From Candidatus Aminicenantota bacterium (GTDB taxonomy: Bacteria; Acidobacteriota; Aminicenantia; Aminicenantales; Aminicenantaceae): a stretch of 10,298 nt of DNA. Shown here piece after piece: positions 1-7,010 of this stretch; position 1 is the stretch's first letter; every line of letters begins with the position of its first letter. The notes beneath the pieces are model-generated. The model worked only from the letters and a program-made list of their open reading frames with translations. It made no database searches and had not been told where the DNA came from. The stretch covers positions 1-10,298 of the forward strand of contig JAFGNQ010000277.1 of assembly GCA_016926925.1 (NCBI GenBank), in the 5' to 3' direction. The translations under genes and the position numbers were made by a program.

Positions 1-453
1 AGCGAGGGCACGGAGGTTTTTCTAGGAATATCCGCGGATCGAGGAGCTACCTGGGCTCAATGGGTAATTGCTAACGAATCTGAGACCGCCTTCTTTCCCT
101 ACCTCATCGCGCGAGGCTCCGGAGAGCTTGCAGCGACCTGGTTCTCCGGTTCGGGAGCCAACTTCCAAGGCAAAAACCTGATGGTGAACGTAGCCCTAAT
201 ACAGGCACCCAGTTCCGATGAGGGCCAGCCGCTGGTCGCGCGGGCGGCTCCGTTCCAGCCGGAGACCTGGTCCGAAAACAAAGGAGAGATCATCAGGGAT
301 ACCGCAGGCGAGTATGTGCCGATTATCTTCCTCGGCGACACAGGGCTGGGGGTGATCACGGCCATGCGGGACCTGCGCGGCGACCGGGAACGCGGTCTTA
401 CATTACACGGCGACCGTCAGGGATTCACCTGGAGGAAGTTCGATTGGAAATGA
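1..453 (+). CDS. Sialidase-like (BNR/Asp-box) protein, C-terminal fragment
   Basis: The reading frame is open from the left window edge to a TGA at 451-453, so this is the last 150 residues of a gene starting outside the window. Residues 11-18 of the fragment (S-A-D-R-G-A-T-W) match the Asp-box S-x-D-x-G-x-T-W exactly. Asp-boxes mark the beta-propeller blades of sialidases and related exo-glycosidase or carbohydrate-binding folds. The following segment (PYLIARGSGELAATWFSG, then a VPIIFLGD stretch and a final FTWRKFDWK) alternates strands and turns as a propeller end would. An ATG at 181 lies in the same frame but cuts through the propeller, so it is probably not the real start. Whether this protein cleaves sialic acid cannot be judged, because the catalytic Arg triad, Tyr and Asp would lie mainly upstream. 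It converges on the S9 peptidase gene with a 184-bp gap. Confidence 0.75.
   Translation, partial: SEGTEVFLGISADRGATWAQWVIANESETAFFPYLIARGSGELAATWFSGSGANFQGKNLMVNVALIQAPSSDEGQPLVARAAPFQPETWSENKGEIIRDTAGEYVPIIFLGDTGLGVITAMRDLRGDRERGLTLHGDRQGFTWRKFDWK
31..54 (+). other. Asp-box motif codons
   Basis: These eight codons encode S-A-D-R-G-A-T-W, an exact Asp-box. It is the main sequence support for assigning the left-edge fragment to the sialidase/BNR beta-propeller group. Only this one clear copy is visible in the fragment. Confidence 0.75.
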
Positions 454-520
454 AGGGTTGAATTCGGAGGACATCATACTTTTTTAATCAGATATCCTGC
501 TTCAAAAATATCTCAAATGA

Positions 521-634
521 TTTAGTGCATCCAAATACTGGAAGTGCCCGGAATCAAGGTCTCAGATCCGGCAAAGGATCGAGCAGCTATTTGATGCCCC
601 CGATGATCTTCTGCGTTTTCCTAGAGCATACTGA
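521..634 (+). pseudogene. Short start-less open frame, possible gene remnant
   Basis: Between the two convergent genes, a 37-codon frame follows a TGA at 518-520 and ends at TGA 632-634. It has no usable start codon. Its translation (middle part RQRIEQLFDAPDDLLRFPRAY) looks like an ordinary soluble helical protein tail rather than random sequence. I do not recognise the family. Third-position GC is about half (18 of 37), which is not diagnostic. It may be the decayed end of a lost gene or chance. The rest of 454-637 holds only a weak AT-rich inverted repeat (AGATAT at 490-495, ATATCT at 508-513). Confidence 0.15.
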
Positions 635-637
635 TTT

Positions 638-2983
638 TTAATCGAATGGTTTGAGGTGCTCGACGAAGTATCTCTTGATTGCCTCTATAGTGTACAATCT
701 TTCATTCCGAAAATCCTCAGGAGAAGCGCTCGGGAGAAGCTCGGAATAGGTCAAGCCGTGGCCTCTTTCGGGGAGCATGATCAGGTCAAAGAATTTTCCT
801 GCCCTTATCAAAGATTCGGCCAGTTGCATCTGCAGACTCGTGCGGCAGCCCGAGTCGCTGGTGCCGTGAATGACCAGGAGTTTTCCTTGAAGATTGGCAG
901 CCTTGGGCGTGTTGTCGGCCTCCTTAAAGGCGTCGTTGTTATGCTCGGGAAGGCCTAAGTATATTTCGTGCAGGGTTCCGGCTGTTGAAGGATCAGGGAT
1001 TGGAGATGTAGCCACCCCCACATGATAGACTTCCGGCGCTGTGAACATGGCCCGCAGCGTCATGTATCCTCCCCAGGAGCCGCCATAGATTCCCACTCTG
1101 CTCAAGTCCATATAAGGCCGTTCTTCAGCCAACTGTTTGAGAGCTGCGGTATGATCGGGAATCTCGTTCGTCCCGAATTTTCCGTAGACGACATCCTGGA
1201 AAGCCTTGCTGCGTTCCGGCGTTCCTCTGGCATCGACCACGATGACGATAAAGCCCATTTGTGCCAAAGCCTGCGCATCTGCAGATTGATCAAAGGTGCG
1301 AGGGACATATGTGATTTGAGGCCCGCCATAGATACTGTCGATAACGGGATATTTCTTTCCCGGGTCAAAGTCGTAAGGCTTATAAATGATTCCGTAGATA
1401 TCCGTTTTTCCGTCGGCAGCCTTGACCACGAACTCCTCGGGCGGACTCCACTCAAGCTCCTTGAGACCATCGATGTTGGCCTCAGCCAGCACCTGCAGCA
1501 GCGTACCGTCCGCCTTTCTGAGTTCCACCTTCGGAGGCTGGGATGTGCTGGAATTGGAGTCGATGAAATACTTTTTGGATGGAGAAAATTGGATTTGCGG
1601 ACTGGAACCCAGGAAAGAGGCGAAGTCGTGCTGCCCGGGCGCTTCTGTCAAACGCTCGAATCCCTGTCCCTCGAAATTCACCCGGTAGAGATGCGTGTCG
1701 TAGAGCCTTTCCTCACCATGGGCGGTGAAATATATCCAGCCTCCTTCCTCATCGGCCGTGACGACCTGAATCACGGGGAATGAGCCCCTGGTCAACTGCC
1801 GGATGATCTTTCCCGACATGTCGTAGAGATAGAGATGATTCCAGCCGTCCCGGTCCGATATCCAAAAGAACCTCTTCCCATCGGGAAGCGGGGTGAACAT
1901 GTTCGTCCAATCGGGCATGTAAGGGGCCCCGATGATGAACGTCTTTCTCTCTTCAGTGAGAATCACCCGGGTTGCACCCGTCTCAGGATTTGCAGCCATC
2001 AAGTCCAGTTTTTTGTAATCCCTGTTGTTCCTCGTGAAGAGAAGCTCTGAGCCATCAGGCTGCCAGCCCAAAACACGGAAATAAAGGTCAGGCTCATTTC
2101 CGGTATCGACAGGCACGACTTTTTTGGAAATGACGTCCATGATGAAAAGCTCGGCCAGCTCCATGGGGCCGCCGGCCACAAAGCCCGGCTCCCATTCGAT
2201 CTCCTCGGAAGGTTTCAGCCAGTGAATGATGGGAAATTTCGCCATTTTACGCGTATCGACTTTGGCCAGGGAAACCTTGAGACTATTCGGGGACCAATGA
2301 GCAGCCGGGAACTGTGAAAACATCGGGGGAACAGTCAGAAACCAGCCGTAGTCTTCGATACCGTCTTCGGTAAGCTGCACCATGCGGCCGTCATAGGAGG
2401 AGCGGAGCCAGATATTGCGATCCTTCTCATGAAGAAACCATTTTCCGTCGGGCGAGGGAATCTCCATCATCGGGGGATGAGGTTTCCGCTCCATCAGGCG
2501 GGGACGCATCCAGCTTTTACCGGCCACGATCAGAGGCGTTTCTGGCGCTTCCGTGATCGTATATGTTTCCAGATTACACACGAAGTCTTTACCCTCGACC
2601 ATAAAGCGAATTGTCTTCTCCTCTTCTACGAAGGTGAAGCTGTCGAAAGGAAGACCCTTATAGGCAGGCTCGTGTCCGATAAGCGGCTCTAACGCTTCCC
2701 TTATTCGTTGGCTATCAAACAAAGGTTCCTTAGTATTGGCTTCAGGATCCACTTTGTAGATTACCGTATTCTCAGGCGCTCCCTCGGCATACCAGAAACT
2801 GTTGCCACCCTTCACCCAATGAGGCGTGACAACTCCACCCTTGACATAGGAAGAGAAGTCCAAGTATTTTTTGCACATCTCTTCCCGCTCTGCCCGTCCG
2901 GAATCATCTGACAATAACAAGGATGTGATCAAGAAGGAATATAAGATCGCAAAAAAAATCGAGGCGCGAGTATTTTTCGGCAT
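638..2983 (-). CDS. Exported S9 prolyl oligopeptidase / DPP-IV-like serine peptidase
   Basis: This 781-residue protein has the architecture of dipeptidyl-peptidase IV-like enzymes, and its length is usual for the family. A basic start and hydrophobic stretch at about residues 8-24 form a signal peptide or anchor, so it probably acts in the periplasm or at the cell surface. A beta-propeller region (about 45-515) contains repeated W-S-P-x-x or x-x-P-D-G-K-x-F turns. The alpha/beta-hydrolase domain (about 525-781) carries S-I-Y-G-G-P at 550-555 and a complete triad: Ser636 in G-G-S-W-G-G, Asp710 in H-G-T-S-D, His742 in R-G-H-G. The expected role is release of small peptides from oligopeptide N-termini. 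The propeller segment that should hold the substrate-amine-binding Glu pair reads G-I-E-D-Y-G-W (E210-D211), not the usual Y-E-E-E. True dipeptidyl-peptidase specificity is therefore uncertain. The ATG at 2981-2983 has AAGGAG upstream with 7-nt spacing. The gene is divergent from the methyltransferase gene. Confidence 0.93.
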   Translation of the reverse strand: MPKNTRASIFFAILYSFLITSLLLSDDSGRAEREEMCKKYLDFSSYVKGGVVTPHWVKGGNSFWYAEGAPENTVIYKVDPEANTKEPLFDSQRIREALEPLIGHEPAYKGLPFDSFTFVEEEKTIRFMVEGKDFVCNLETYTITEAPETPLIVAGKSWMRPRLMERKPHPPMMEIPSPDGKWFLHEKDRNIWLRSSYDGRMVQLTEDGIEDYGWFLTVPPMFSQFPAAHWSPNSLKVSLAKVDTRKMAKFPIIHWLKPSEEIEWEPGFVAGGPMELAELFIMDVISKKVVPVDTGNEPDLYFRVLGWQPDGSELLFTRNNRDYKKLDLMAANPETGATRVILTEERKTFIIGAPYMPDWTNMFTPLPDGKRFFWISDRDGWNHLYLYDMSGKIIRQLTRGSFPVIQVVTADEEGGWIYFTAHGEERLYDTHLYRVNFEGQGFERLTEAPGQHDFASFLGSSPQIQFSPSKKYFIDSNSSTSQPPKVELRKADGTLLQVLAEANIDGLKELEWSPPEEFVVKAADGKTDIYGIIYKPYDFDPGKKYPVIDSIYGGPQITYVPRTFDQSADAQALAQMGFIVIVVDARGTPERSKAFQDVVYGKFGTNEIPDHTAALKQLAEERPYMDLSRVGIYGGSWGGYMTLRAMFTAPEVYHVGVATSPIPDPSTAGTLHEIYLGLPEHNNDAFKEADNTPKAANLQGKLLVIHGTSDSGCRTSLQMQLAESLIRAGKFFDLIMLPERGHGLTYSELLPSASPEDFRNERLYTIEAIKRYFVEHLKPFD

Positions 2984-2990
2984 GCTGAGA

Positions 2991-2996
2991 CTCCTT
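2991..2996 (-). promoter_or_regulatory. Shine-Dalgarno site of the S9 peptidase gene
   Basis: On the minus strand the bases read AAGGAG, followed by 7 nt and the ATG at 2983. This strong ribosome binding site fixes the start and places the hydrophobic signal sequence at the true N-terminus. Confidence 0.8.
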
Positions 2997-3041
2997 TTTT
3001 AAGAATGAATAGAATGTCCTGAATTAGCTGAAAAAATGTTG

Positions 3042-3069
3042 TTGACATACATCAAGCGTTTCATACAAT
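3042..3069 (+). promoter_or_regulatory. Sigma70-type promoter reading toward the methyltransferase gene
   Basis: A perfect -35 box TTGACA (3042-3047) is followed by a 16-bp spacer and a -10 box TACAAT (3064-3069, 5 of 6 matches). The expected transcript start is near 3076. That would give a leader of about 89 nt before the TTG start at 3165. The boxes are read directly from the sequence; activity is inferred. Confidence 0.6.
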
Positions 3070-3094
3070 ATTTGACCTAATCGATGGTTGTCAA
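3065..3094 (-). promoter_or_regulatory. Sigma70-type promoter reading toward the S9 peptidase gene
   Basis: On the minus strand a perfect TTGACA (3094-3089) is followed by an 18-bp spacer and TATTGT (3070-3065, 4 of 6 matches). Its -10 box lies on the same bases as the rightward -10 box, so both promoters could not be opened by polymerase at once. The -10 match is weaker than on the other strand. Confidence 0.4.
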
Positions 3095-3147
3095 GCAATT
3101 GATGGCTAACGCGACGACTTCCCTTTATACCTAAAATTAAGGTTGCC

Positions 3148-3168
3148 ATGAAAGAAGAAGATCCTTGA
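3148..3168 (+). other. Six-codon upstream ORF overlapping the methyltransferase start
   Basis: This frame reads ATG AAA GAA GAA GAT CCT TGA. Its TGA (3166-3168) overlaps the TTG start codon (3165-3167) in a different frame, giving the arrangement TTGA. An AAGG at 3139-3142 lies 5 nt before this ATG, a better ribosome binding site than anything directly before the TTG. It could couple translation into the methyltransferase, or an indel here could have separated an original ATG from its gene. It may also be chance. A second leader ORF of 16 codons (3084-3134) has no evident binding site. Confidence 0.25.
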
Positions 3169-4598
3169 AAGATAAATTCAGGTTGAATGTCCCGCGGTTT
3201 CATGTATTGTCCGATGAGAAATGTGAACGCGTTCATCTGTCGACGCTGGAGGTCTTGAGACGGACCGGAGTGGCCGTAAAAGAGGCAGCCGCCCTTAATA
3301 TATTCAGAAAAGGAGGCTGCATTGTCGACGGGGAAAGAGTAAGGATTCCGGAGTATATCGTCGAGCGGGCTCTGCGAAACACACCGTCGAGAGTCACCCT
3401 GTGCAACCGGAACGGTCATCCCGCCATGTATCTCGAGGCAGACAACGTCTATTTCGGAACGGGTTCGGATACGCCTTTCATCATGGATTATAAAACCCGG
3501 GAACGGCGAAAAACAATCCTCCCCGACATCGAAAACACGGCCCGCCTTGTCGATTGTTTGGATGAAATCAGCTTTTGCATGTGCATGGGCATTGCCGGCG
3601 ATGTCGATCCCACCATATCCGATCTTTATCATTTTGAAGCTATGGTCAACAACACAGAAAAACCGATTGTCTACACAGCCTGGAATCTGGAGAATTTGAA
3701 GGACATCATCCGTATGGCGGAAATTGTCGCTGGAGGAGAAGAGTCACTTCGCAACAGCCCTTTTCTGGCCCTTTATACCGAACCCATATCCCCGCTCGTT
3801 CTGGCCGAAGAATCCACACAAAAACTCATGTTCCTGGCGGAAAAATCTCTCCCCGTGATTTTCACTCCGGCGGTAATGACGGGCGGATCAGGACCGGTTA
3901 CCCTGGCCGGAGGCCTCATCCAGGCCAATGCCGAAATACTAGCCGGATACGTCCTGGCCGACTTCATCAACGCCGGCACTCCTTTCATCTACGGAGGCGG
4001 CATCACCCAGATGGACATGGCCTCTTCCCAAGCCCTCTATACCGGACCGGAGCTGATGCTGGCGCAGACGGCTCTCACCGATATGGCAAAGCATTACCGA
4101 TTGCCGATGTTCACAATAGCCGGTTGTTCGGACTCGAATATTTATGACCAGCAGGCTTCTTTGGAAGGAGCCATGTGGATTCTGCTCTCCTCGATCAACG
4201 GCGGCAACCTGGTTCATGATGTGGGATATATCGACAACGGATTGACCGCATGTTACGAACAGCTCGTCGTCTCCGATGAGGTCATCGGCATGGTCCGGCA
4301 CATTATGCAGGGATTCGAGATCAATAAAGAAACGATGGCATTAGACCTCATAGACAAAATTGGACCCGGAGGGGAATATTTAACGAGCGCTCACACACTC
4401 AGGCATTTCAAGAAAAACTGGTCCCCTGATTTGATCTCCCGGGTTCCCTATGAGAAATGGGCGGCAAAAGGAAAAAAAGATCTGGCCACCCGGGCAAACG
4501 AAAGACTCCGATATATCCTGGAAATGCATAAGCCCGAACCCCTGGATGACAAGTTGAGAACCGCATTGCGTGAGATCGTCAAATCCAGGGAGGTTTGA
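3165..4598 (+). CDS. MttB-family (trimethylamine methyltransferase-like) protein, non-pyrrolysine type
   Basis: The 477-residue product has the length and layout of the MttB superfamily. Members move a methyl group from a quaternary or tertiary amine (trimethylamine, glycine betaine, carnitine, proline betaine) to a cognate corrinoid protein in the cytoplasm. The N-terminal block (residues 11-80: VLSDEKCERVHLSTLEVL, then a G-V-A-V turn, RVRIPEYIVERAL and TLCNRNG) is typical. So are GGGITQMDMASSQALYTGPE (278-297), DQQASLEGA (328-336), EQLVVSDEVIG (365-375) and a late GGEYLTSAHTLRHF (402-415). No in-frame TAG interrupts the gene, so it is a member without pyrrolysine, and trimethylamine is an unlikely substrate. 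No corrinoid-protein gene is adjacent, so the substrate cannot be assigned. TTG 3165 is the only plausible start: the frame closes at TAA 3138-3140 and no ATG or GTG precedes the conserved N-terminus. Confidence 0.9.
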   Translation: MKDKFRLNVPRFHVLSDEKCERVHLSTLEVLRRTGVAVKEAAALNIFRKGGCIVDGERVRIPEYIVERALRNTPSRVTLCNRNGHPAMYLEADNVYFGTGSDTPFIMDYKTRERRKTILPDIENTARLVDCLDEISFCMCMGIAGDVDPTISDLYHFEAMVNNTEKPIVYTAWNLENLKDIIRMAEIVAGGEESLRNSPFLALYTEPISPLVLAEESTQKLMFLAEKSLPVIFTPAVMTGGSGPVTLAGGLIQANAEILAGYVLADFINAGTPFIYGGGITQMDMASSQALYTGPELMLAQTALTDMAKHYRLPMFTIAGCSDSNIYDQQASLEGAMWILLSSINGGNLVHDVGYIDNGLTACYEQLVVSDEVIGMVRHIMQGFEINKETMALDLIDKIGPGGEYLTSAHTLRHFKKNWSPDLISRVPYEKWAAKGKKDLATRANERLRYILEMHKPEPLDDKLRTALREIVKSREV

Positions 4599-4613
4599 TC
4601 CAATCCGAGAAGC

Positions 4614-4638
4614 GAGGAACACTGGAAGGCATTTCCTC
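4614..4638 (+). other. Possible hairpin downstream of the methyltransferase gene
   Basis: GAGGAA (4614-4619) and TTCCTC (4633-4638) form a perfect 6-bp stem with a 13-nt loop, starting 15 nt after the methyltransferase stop codon. No T-tract follows, so it is not a standard Rho-independent terminator. It might protect the mRNA 3' end. Confidence 0.25.
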
Positions 4639-4687
4639 ATGCATTCTGCTCTCAGCCCGGTTCTTGTTTCGGGATCGCTCATCCTTC

Positions 4688-4716
4688 TATACATAATATT
4701 AGCTTTTCGCTATAAT
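4688..4716 (+). promoter_or_regulatory. Promoter immediately upstream of the SLC12-like permease
   Basis: A perfect -10 box TATAAT (4711-4716) lies 17 bp after TATACA (4688-4693, 4 of 6 matches to TTGACA). The expected transcript start is about 4723, only some 4 nt before the GTG start at 4727. A second, weaker arrangement uses TTGTTT (4664-4669), an 18-bp spacer and TATACA as -10. It would start near 4700 and give a leader of about 27 nt. Confidence 0.5.
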
Positions 4717-4726
4717 TCTGTTCGCT

Positions 4727-6949
4727 GTGAATCCAAGCAACAATAAAACACTGGGGACGTTCCTGGGCGTCTTCACCCCGACTATCCTGACCATCCTCGG
4801 CGTGATCATGTACCTCCGTTCGGGATGGCTGGTCGGTCATTTAGGCCTCCCGAAAATGATTCTCATTGTCGTTTTGGCAAACACGATCACACTCATCACC
4901 ACCCTCTCGTTTTCGTCAGTGGCGACCAACATCAAAGTGGGTACGGGCGGCGCATATTACATCATTTCCCGGAGTCTGGGCTTCGAAATCGGCGGCGCCA
5001 TCGGCCTGCCGCTCTTTCTATCGCAGACATTCTCCGTCACACTGTACTCATATGGATTGGCTGAATCCCTGCAATTCATCTGGCCTGATGTTTCTGTAAA
5101 GTGGGCTGCCTTTCTCATTGTCATTGCCGTCGGCGGACTCGCTCTCACCGGAGCCGGAGTTGCGCTGAAGACCCAGATTCCCGTCATGGTATTCGTCGGG
5201 GTTTCCCTTGTCGCCCTGACGATAGGGGCGATCTCGAGAGCTTCAGAAGGTGAAATCATGCGGAATGCCGCTTCATCGGGCGGGCTCTCTTTCTGGGCGG
5301 GTTTTGCCATTTTCTTCCCCGCCGTAACAGGTGTCATGGCTGGACTGGGCTTATCAGGCGACCTTCGAGACCCATTGCGGGCCATTCCGCGAGGGGCGAT
5401 CATGGCTGTACTCGTGGGTTTTGTGATTTACCTTTCCCTGCCGGTACTGCTGGCCATTGGGGCCGACAGCTCCAGCCTGCGCGGTGACACTCTGATCTGG
5501 TTTCGGATTGCACCTCTCGGTGCCGTGATCATTATGCCGGGACTCCTGGGAGCCATCTTTTCCTCTGCGGTCGGCTCGATTCTCGGGGCTCCGCGCACCT
5601 TGCAGGCACTGGCAAAAGACCGAATCGTGCCTTCAAGGCTTGGCAAAGAGACCGGAGACTGGAAAGAATTGCTGCCAGGCCTTATCGTATCCGTCGCCAT
5701 AGCGCTGGGGGCCGTCTTTCTCGGTAATCTGAACGCCGTCGCCGCGATCGTGTCGATGTTTTTCCTCACCGTTTACGGAACCATAAATCTCGTTGCCGCC
5801 TTCGAAACGCTGAGCGGCGATTCTTCGTGGCGGCCGAAATTGAGAATCCCCTGGCAGATAAGCCTGCTAGGGGGAGCAGGATGTGTCTTCGCCATGTTCC
5901 TCATCAGCCCGGTTTCCGGCGCGATTGCCGTGACCGCAGAGCTGCTTTTATGGATCTTTTTATCCCGGAGAAAAAAGCGCGAGTGCGGCGATGACGTCAG
6001 GCGCGGACTGTACGAAGCTCTGATTCGCTGGGCCCTCATCAAGCTCGCTCGGCGGCCCATGAGCGCCAGGAACTGGCGTCCACATATTCTCGTATTCGTT
6101 CCCGATCCTATAGACCATCTGGATCTCATCCGTTTCGGCAACTGGTTCTCGCAGGGGCGCGGGGTGGTCACGGTTTGTGAGCTTGTCGTCGGCGACTTGA
6201 TGAGCGAGGATCTCGAACTGGAAAACCGCCGCTTGAAGATGCAAAAGATACTCGATGAAGAGGAGCTCGTCGTGTTCGCCGAAGTTGACGCAATTCAGGA
6301 TGTTGTGGAAGGAATCACGAGTGTAGCCCAAGCCAACGGAATGGGCGCCCTTCAGAGCAACACAGTGCTTCTGGGTTGGCCGAACAAAATAGAGCGCATC
6401 ACCGACTTTCTAAAGGTTATGCGCCGCTTGGAAACTCTCAACATCTCGTTGGTCATCGGACGCACCCAACCCCGCCATATTTACCGGCGTAAGGCCATTG
6501 ATAGGATCATCCATATCTGGTGGGGAGGGCTTCAGAGGAACGGGGACCTCATGCTCCTTCTTGCCTATTTACTCAAAAGGAATCCCGAGTGGCGCGATGC
6601 TCAAATCAAAATCATGAGCATCGCTTCCAACGAGATGATGAAAGAACAAACCGAAAAGCATCTGGAGGAGCTGCTTCCCGAAATCCGTATCGACGCCGAG
6701 CCGAATGTCATCATCAAGCCCGAGGATATGAGTGTTTTCGATTTGATCCACGAAGAGAGCGCCAATGCCGAGGTGGTTTTTATGGGCCTGGCGAGTACGG
6801 AAAAAGGCGAGGAGAAAGCCTATGCGGAGCGATTGGAAAAGCTTGCTGGGAGACTCCCGACGGTTTTCTTCGTGAAGAACTCCAGTCTTTTCGTAGGAGA
6901 ACTTCTCGAATCCAGCACTTTAAAGGATACGTGCAATTTCTCACCCTGA
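4727..6949 (+). CDS. SLC12-like (cation-chloride cotransporter type) APC-superfamily permease
   Basis: This 740-residue protein has a membrane half of about 12 helices (residues 10-414) and a large soluble half (about 415-740). The opening LGTFLGVFTPTILTILGVIM, the TM6-region GVMAGLGLSGDLRDPLRAIP (202-221) and SILGAPRTLQALAKDRI (284-300) are hallmarks of the cation-chloride cotransporter branch. Eukaryotic relatives carry Na, K and Cl together. Bacterial homologues are mostly uncharacterised, so the substrate is not assigned. The soluble half resembles the cytosolic SLC12 C-terminal domain: alternating strands and helices such as RPHILVFVPDP (451-461) and a late AEVVFMGLAS. The start is GTG with no Shine-Dalgarno sequence. 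The only other ATG before the conserved region lies inside the first helix, and the frame closes upstream at TAG 4700-4702. It follows the methyltransferase gene by 128 bp but has its own promoter signal, so a shared operon is uncertain. Confidence 0.88.
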   Translation: MNPSNNKTLGTFLGVFTPTILTILGVIMYLRSGWLVGHLGLPKMILIVVLANTITLITTLSFSSVATNIKVGTGGAYYIISRSLGFEIGGAIGLPLFLSQTFSVTLYSYGLAESLQFIWPDVSVKWAAFLIVIAVGGLALTGAGVALKTQIPVMVFVGVSLVALTIGAISRASEGEIMRNAASSGGLSFWAGFAIFFPAVTGVMAGLGLSGDLRDPLRAIPRGAIMAVLVGFVIYLSLPVLLAIGADSSSLRGDTLIWFRIAPLGAVIIMPGLLGAIFSSAVGSILGAPRTLQALAKDRIVPSRLGKETGDWKELLPGLIVSVAIALGAVFLGNLNAVAAIVSMFFLTVYGTINLVAAFETLSGDSSWRPKLRIPWQISLLGGAGCVFAMFLISPVSGAIAVTAELLLWIFLSRRKKRECGDDVRRGLYEALIRWALIKLARRPMSARNWRPHILVFVPDPIDHLDLIRFGNWFSQGRGVVTVCELVVGDLMSEDLELENRRLKMQKILDEEELVVFAEVDAIQDVVEGITSVAQANGMGALQSNTVLLGWPNKIERITDFLKVMRRLETLNISLVIGRTQPRHIYRRKAIDRIIHIWWGGLQRNGDLMLLLAYLLKRNPEWRDAQIKIMSIASNEMMKEQTEKHLEELLPEIRIDAEPNVIIKPEDMSVFDLIHEESANAEVVFMGLASTEKGEEKAYAERLEKLAGRLPTVFFVKNSSLFVGELLESSTLKDTCNFSP

Positions 6950-7010
6950 TGTCATTTGAAATCCTCGCATCATTCCTCTTCGATTTTTTTCTCTCACACC
7001 CAGCCAAAAA

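Larger units (their letters stand above)
3042..3094. repeat. Imperfect inverted repeat spanning the divergent promoters
   Basis: The left arm (3042-3053) reads TTGACATACATC. The right arm (3083-3094), read on the other strand, is TTGACAACCATC. Ten of 12 positions are identical. The arms contain the two -35 boxes, and the centre (about 3068) falls on the shared -10 region. This could simply be two consensus promoters facing each other, or also a two-half-site operator. The matching ATC beyond each -35 box is not needed for promoter function. Confidence 0.5.

Noticed and set aside
490..513. AGATAT/ATATCT inverted repeat with a 12-nt loop
   Set aside because: The stem is only 6 bp and almost all A-T. 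The nearby T run lies on the wrong side for a plus-strand terminator.
594..628. ATGATCT/AGAGCAT imperfect stem just beyond the S9 gene stop codon
   Set aside because: It has a mismatch, a 13-nt loop and no T-tract on the minus strand.
1022..1783. A 253-codon open frame on the plus strand inside the S9 peptidase gene
   Set aside because: It lies wholly antisense to a well-supported catalytic domain, and its translation shows no recognisable domain.
3024..3632. A 202-codon open frame on the minus strand across the divergent promoter and methyltransferase start
   Set aside because: It is antisense to the conserved MttB-family N-terminus and would run through the promoter region. No motif supports it.
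6959..6990. AAATC/GATTT stem followed by seven T after the permease gene
   Set aside because: A 5-bp AT-rich stem with an 18-nt loop is too weak to call a terminator.
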